From Macrotis lagotis (lineage: Eukaryota; Chordata; Mammalia; Peramelemorphia; Peramelidae): 64,000 nucleotides of DNA. The notes under the pieces were generated by a model that had not been told where the DNA came from, searched no databases, and saw only the letters and a list, made by a program, of their open reading frames with translations. The translations under genes and the position numbers were made by a program. The stretch lies in assembly GCF_037893015.1 (NCBI RefSeq), contig NC_133666.1, forward strand, positions 1,207,467-1,271,466. The letters run 5' to 3'. Position 1 is the first letter of the stretch; the number at the start of each line of letters is the position of its first letter. Of this stretch, positions 61,831-64,000 are shown in pieces.

Positions 61831-62143
61831 TTCCTTCTTTCTTCCTTTCTTTCCCAAACCAGGACTTAACAGAAAGGCTGGACAAGAATTTGGGATCCCC
61901 CCAGCCACGGACTGTTCAGAGTTGGTGCTCCCCCGAATTGGTGATGTTATCTTTATCTTTTTCTTCTACTTTGATTATAGTATTACTAACCCATTGTCTT
62001 TAATGTATTAGTTGCTGTATTGGATGTTATTGTAATCAATCTACTCCTTGTGTTGTGTAATTAAAATACTTTCATTTTTTTACGAGTGTCAGTGAGTGTC
62101 ATTTGCAGGAACGAATCCGAACCTCATTTAAAATCACAATACA
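61620..62143 (+). repeat. 5' LTR of ERV 2 (3' part, left end uncertain)
   Basis: Inferred from the primer site that follows. It contains a pyrimidine microsatellite (TC)n at 61751-61855, ATTAAA at 62060-62065 as likely poly(A) signal and a CA end near 62143. The left boundary was not found and may lie several hundred bases upstream. Confidence 0.5.
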
Positions 62144-62148
62144 TAAAT

Positions 62149-62169
62149 TGGCGTAGCCCGGTAGGACTC
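62149..62169 (+). other. Primer binding site, tRNA-Ser-like (ERV 2)
   Basis: TGGCGTAGCCCGGTAGGACTC resembles the complement of a tRNA-Ser 3' end (TGGCGTAG.CGGCAGGATTC) with one extra base and two transitions. Serine primers are rare; HERV-S is the example I know. Confidence 0.5.
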
Positions 62170-62178
62170 CTTGTGCAA

Positions 62179-63631
62179 ATGCCTCTATTTAAGAAAAGTA
62201 TAGAGACCCCTGTCCCTGTTGAAGTACCGGGATGGGAGGAACCCCCCTTTTCTTCTTTAGCAAAGGTTTGGACTCAAAACACAGGCTCGTGTGAAAATTG
62301 GGAAAGCAGGGTTAGGGATGGAAAGCACCCCCCAACTTACTGAATGCTTAAGTAAAATAACCATAGAAAAGGGAAAGGAGATGAATAGTATTTGCAGAAG
62401 GGGATGGGCTCTTTTAACCGCATATTGGAAGGGATGTCAGGCTTTGGACAAAAAGGAGGAAGAGAAAGTTCAAATGGAGAAAGAATTGATTGACTTACAA
62501 GGGCAAATGTCTATGCTACAGTGTCAAAACTTCATTTTAGGAGATCAGGCTCGAAACTATCAGCATGTTGCGGAAAAAGCTGCTGTTAGGGTAGCTCAAT
62601 ATAAGTACAAGAATAGACAAGGAAAAGTTAATAAAAGAAAGGTACATGCGGTAATAGCCTCTGCTAATTTGGACTGGGATCCTGATAAATGGGATGGTGA
62701 TGTTTGGGATGAGAATGATGAGGATTGGGAAGAAAGGATCAGGGAGTATATACCAGATGTAGGAGATAATGTAAGACCTATAGTGAGATGACGGAAAGAA
62801 AAGGAGGGTGATGATCAACCTAGAAATATAGAAATTACTGAAGATTATTCACAAAGAGAGATTTCTGATATGTTAGGGCATTTTTCACAAAAGTCAGGAG
62901 AACCAACTATAGCTTGGCTGGTTAGGCTAGGTGACGGAGGAGCTGGAGGAGTGTAGCTAGACTCTAAAGACTGTATGAAGTTTTTAAGTCTGACCTATAA
63001 CCCATTTGTACAACAAGAAATCAGAGACCACCATCAAAATGGGGGAAACACTAACATGCTAGAATTAGTAGCATCCGGACTTAGAAGTCAGTATCCTGAC
63101 TCCTCCATGTGGCCTAATGCCTCCAGACCCTGGTATACTTTGAGGGATGGAATACAGAAACTGAAAGAAGTCATGAAAACTGCCGTGCAGGTGGGAAATA
63201 CTGATACATATCTTGATACCCCAGTGCTAGCCTTACATAGGGCCCCTATGGTAAAGACTGCTCCCCCTGCATATAAACATTTGATATTAACCTTACTGGT
63301 AGCCTCCACTGGAGAAAATCTAGGGCAAGTAATAGATAAATTATCTCAACTGGGGGATCTAGGAGAATTTGGAGAGATAAGTGAGTCTGCCCCCAGAGAA
63401 AGAAATAAAACTCAAACTAACAATCCAAATAGCCGAATGTCTCATAGGGAGTTGTTCGCTACCTTGCTTAAAGCCGGAGTAAGGAAGGAAGAGATAGACG
63501 GTATTAGTACCTCTGAAATGCATCAATTATACCGTAAAGGAGTGGGAGATAAAGGAAAAGTTTCTACATTAAATGTGGAGCCTACTGCTCCCCCCTTATA
63601 CCCCTCATTGGAACATTTTAAAGGAGAATAG
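62179..63631 (+). pseudogene. gag: Gag of ERV 2 (class III-like), broken
   Basis: Starts MPLFKKSIETPVPVEVPGW just after the primer site. A frameshift at about 62285-62300 moves into the frame with MESTPQLTECLSKITIEKGK, a Lys/Glu-rich coiled-coil region and an acidic WDPDKWDGDVWDENDEDW block. Internal stops lie at 62789-62791 and 62954-62956 in the same frame, then the capsid-like part follows: LTYNPFVQQEIRDHHQNGG, PPAYKHLILTLLVAS. It ends at TAG 63629-63631. No zinc knuckle (CCHC) is seen, as in ERV-L/spuma-like Gag. The exact class is an inference. Confidence 0.7.
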
Positions 63632-64000
63632 GATAAAGGTCGAGCCTTACATGTCCACGCATTACATAATGATTACAGAACTCATGTGCCTTTGATTATC
63701 TATTGGAAAAATGGATCTATAACTGAGACTAGTGCCTTAGTGGGCACTGGGGCAGAGGCCACTTTAATTTATGGAAATCCCTCTAAATTTAGGCATGGTG
63801 TACCAATAACTATATCAGGTTTAGGAGGAGCCGAAGTCCGAGCAAAGCAAGTGTCCTTACATATGAAAATTGGTTCTTTCCCTAGGAAAAAGTAAAGAGT
63901 AGTAATTGTTCCAATTGCTGAATATATTATTGGTACTGACATATTGAAGGGAATGACTTTACATTTACCTGATGGTCAATACCAGTTTGCTATGCATACT
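63632..64000 (+). pseudogene. pro: Protease start of ERV 2 pol, mutated, runs off the window
   Basis: Same frame as gag, separated only by the TAG, so expression by stop-codon readthrough is plausible. The aspartic protease core reads SALVGTGAEATLI: the catalytic Asp of the D-T/S-G triad is Gly (GGC at 63743-63745), then ITISGLGG. A TAA at 63893-63895 interrupts it, after which the frame resumes with YIIGTDIL, the second conserved protease motif. The enzyme is dead. The rest of pol lies outside. Confidence 0.75.

Noticed and set aside
61661..61908. Arg/Glu-repeat antisense frames
   Set aside because: Translation of the (TC)n microsatellite in the ERV 2 LTR region.

Overview
The window is mammalian nuclear DNA and almost certainly marsupial. 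A vertebrate filamin gene with GT-AG introns is surrounded by marsupial-type repeats: tRNA-related SINEs, L1 tails, a BovB/RTE-like fragment, and L2/MIR relics. FLNA is X-linked in human, so this is probably X-chromosome sequence. All identifications are from recognition by eye; no search was run.

1-27470: the 3' two-thirds of FLNA (filamin A) on the + strand. 33 coding exons (121-26877) join in frame into 1886 residues, matching Ig-like repeats 6 to 24 with both hinges and ending in a 3'UTR with AATAAA at 27447. The introns hold SINEs, an antisense L1 tail, and a G-rich minisatellite (20755-21130). One intron has a GC donor.

27470-49140: a repeat field with no recognised gene. It holds L1 3' ends on both strands (one with a clean 11-bp target-site duplication), L2, an antisense BovB/RTE fragment, SINEs, and an ORF1-only (HAL1-like) L1 relative at 42052-45318. 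Two antisense fragments of the same family lie at about 39300-39905 and 47747-47885.

49140-57880: an L1 tail followed by an intronless NRAS retrocopy (49835-50960, nonsense at codon 41), unassigned DNA, a run of four SINEs, an L1 ORF2 fragment, and a decayed ZDHHC7 retrocopy whose catalytic core is missing.

57880-64000: two endogenous retroviruses. The first is betaretrovirus-like: a polypurine tract abuts a 1083-bp LTR with a tRNA-Lys primer site, followed by the start of gag (matrix). Its U3 carries a reading frame that begins exactly at the polypurine-tract/LTR junction and reads as a type II membrane glycoprotein. That is the position and topology of the mouse mammary tumour virus superantigen gene, and I rank it the best candidate for something undescribed. 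The gag is cut off by a 90-bp inverted copy of the U3 terminus. The second element has a tRNA-Ser-like primer site, a broken class III-like gag and the start of a protease whose catalytic Asp is Gly. It runs off the window end.
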